Shown: piece after piece, positions 63,701 through 64,000 of the stretch
Layout: each line of letters begins with the position of its first letter
Numbering within the stretch: the first letter of the stretch is position 1
DNA from: Henriciella aquimarina
GTDB lineage: Bacteria; Pseudomonadota; Alphaproteobacteria; Caulobacterales; Hyphomonadaceae
Direction: 5' to 3'
Length of the DNA stretch: 64,000 nucleotides
NCBI RefSeq assembly: GCF_002088975.1
Contig: NZ_NCST01000132.1
Location: 1 to 64,000 of the forward strand
Translations under genes and position numbers: made by a program
Notes under the pieces: model-generated
Seen by the model: only the letters and a program-made list of their open reading frames with translations
Database searches by the model: none
What the model was told of the DNA's origin: nothing

Positions 63701-64000
63701 TCAGGACAGTTATTAGTGCCGGACTTGTCAGCCTCTCCCTGCCGCTGATGGCGTCGGCCCAGTCGGTCGCCGTGACCAATGCGAAACTCTGGACCGGTGA
63801 CGAACTGGTCGAGGGTGCCACAGTCGTCATCCAGGATGGCAAGGTTGCCGCAGCTGGTGAAGACGCAGACGTGCCGCAAGGCCTTGAGGTTGTGGACGCC
63901 GACGGGGCCTGGGTCACGCCCGGTATCTTCGCGCCCTATACGCAGATCGGCATTGTCGAGGTTGGCGCCGAGGACACGACCAATGACGCCGCCGCGCCGA
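63697..64000 (+). CDS. Secreted amidohydrolase, N-terminal fragment (partial, runs off window)
   Basis: The ATG at 63697 overlaps the previous stop and has AAGGAGA upstream. 101 residues are visible: a signal peptide (SLSLPLMASAQ), then the amidohydrolase start VTNAKLWTGDELVEGATVVIQDGKV and DADGAWVTPGIF. The HxH position is occupied by APYTQIG, so the first metal motif seen in the preceding protein is missing here. It is a paralogue or partner of the preceding protein, perhaps a heteromer. Confidence 0.85.
   Translation, partial: MIRTVISAGLVSLSLPLMASAQSVAVTNAKLWTGDELVEGATVVIQDGKVAAAGEDADVPQGLEVVDADGAWVTPGIFAPYTQIGIVEVGAEDTTNDAAAP

Overview
The window is a 64 kb stretch of high-GC chromosome with almost no non-coding space. 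It contains no rRNA, CRISPR array, integrase, insertion sequence or phage gene that I can recognise. It looks like an alphaproteobacterium, most likely from the Caulobacterales/Hyphomonadaceae side. The evidence is an rpoZ-rsh-pyrE-acpS-rnc-era-recO operon, a COQ4-type protein, a HemB without the zinc cysteines, an extensin-like peptidase, an STN-type TonB receptor behind a sigma/anti-sigma pair, and a perfect CtrA-type box plus two CcrM-type GANTC sites in front of parE. Species cannot be read from the sequence alone.

Layout. 1-6.2 kb: the tail of a probable RNase E, a leucine-dehydrogenase-type enzyme, a lipoprotein hydrolase coupled to a family-4-like Fe-S uracil-DNA glycosylase, a secreted M28 peptidase and rlmJ. 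6.2-12 kb: an orphan membrane histidine kinase, a flavoprotein plus hotdog thioesterase, and a LysR regulator divergent from glutathione-dependent formaldehyde dehydrogenase. 12-18 kb: one co-directional locus made of an ECF sigma factor, FecR, TonB receptor, Rieske oxygenase and [2Fe-2S] ferredoxin, with folded intergenic regions. 18-25 kb: tRNA-Val, lon, clpX, clpP, glnA and glnB, all on the minus strand. 25-32 kb: coq4, a histidine phosphatase, a stand-alone NAD(P)HX dehydratase, tRNA-Leu, trigger factor, an SdrD-like surface protein, a cytochrome c lipoprotein and a beta-barrel protein. 32-39 kb: a MarR regulator, a PilZ protein, a GNAT-hemB-dacB operon and small metabolic and membrane genes. 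39-47 kb: an orphan motB, an SLC13 permease, the bacterial arginyl/leucyl-protein transferase bpt, a three-gene TRAP transporter and an aminotransferase. 47-57 kb: lemA, parC, an extensin-like peptidase and the rpoZ-to-recO operon. 57-64 kb: a NYN nuclease, a family-5 Fe-S uracil-DNA glycosylase, parE, a JmjC-like protein paired with a FemAB/CelD-like acyltransferase, and two tandem exported amidohydrolases.

The genes cover protein quality control (Lon, ClpXP, trigger factor, Bpt), nitrogen control (GlnA/PII), stringent response and RNA processing, chromosome decatenation (ParC/ParE) and base-excision repair. The two loci most likely to hold undescribed biology are the sigma-FecR-TonB receptor module that appears to drive a Rieske oxygenase (12.0-18.0 kb) and the JmjC-like/acyltransferase pair (60.1-62.2 kb). 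Promoter and hairpin calls were read by eye and not computed.
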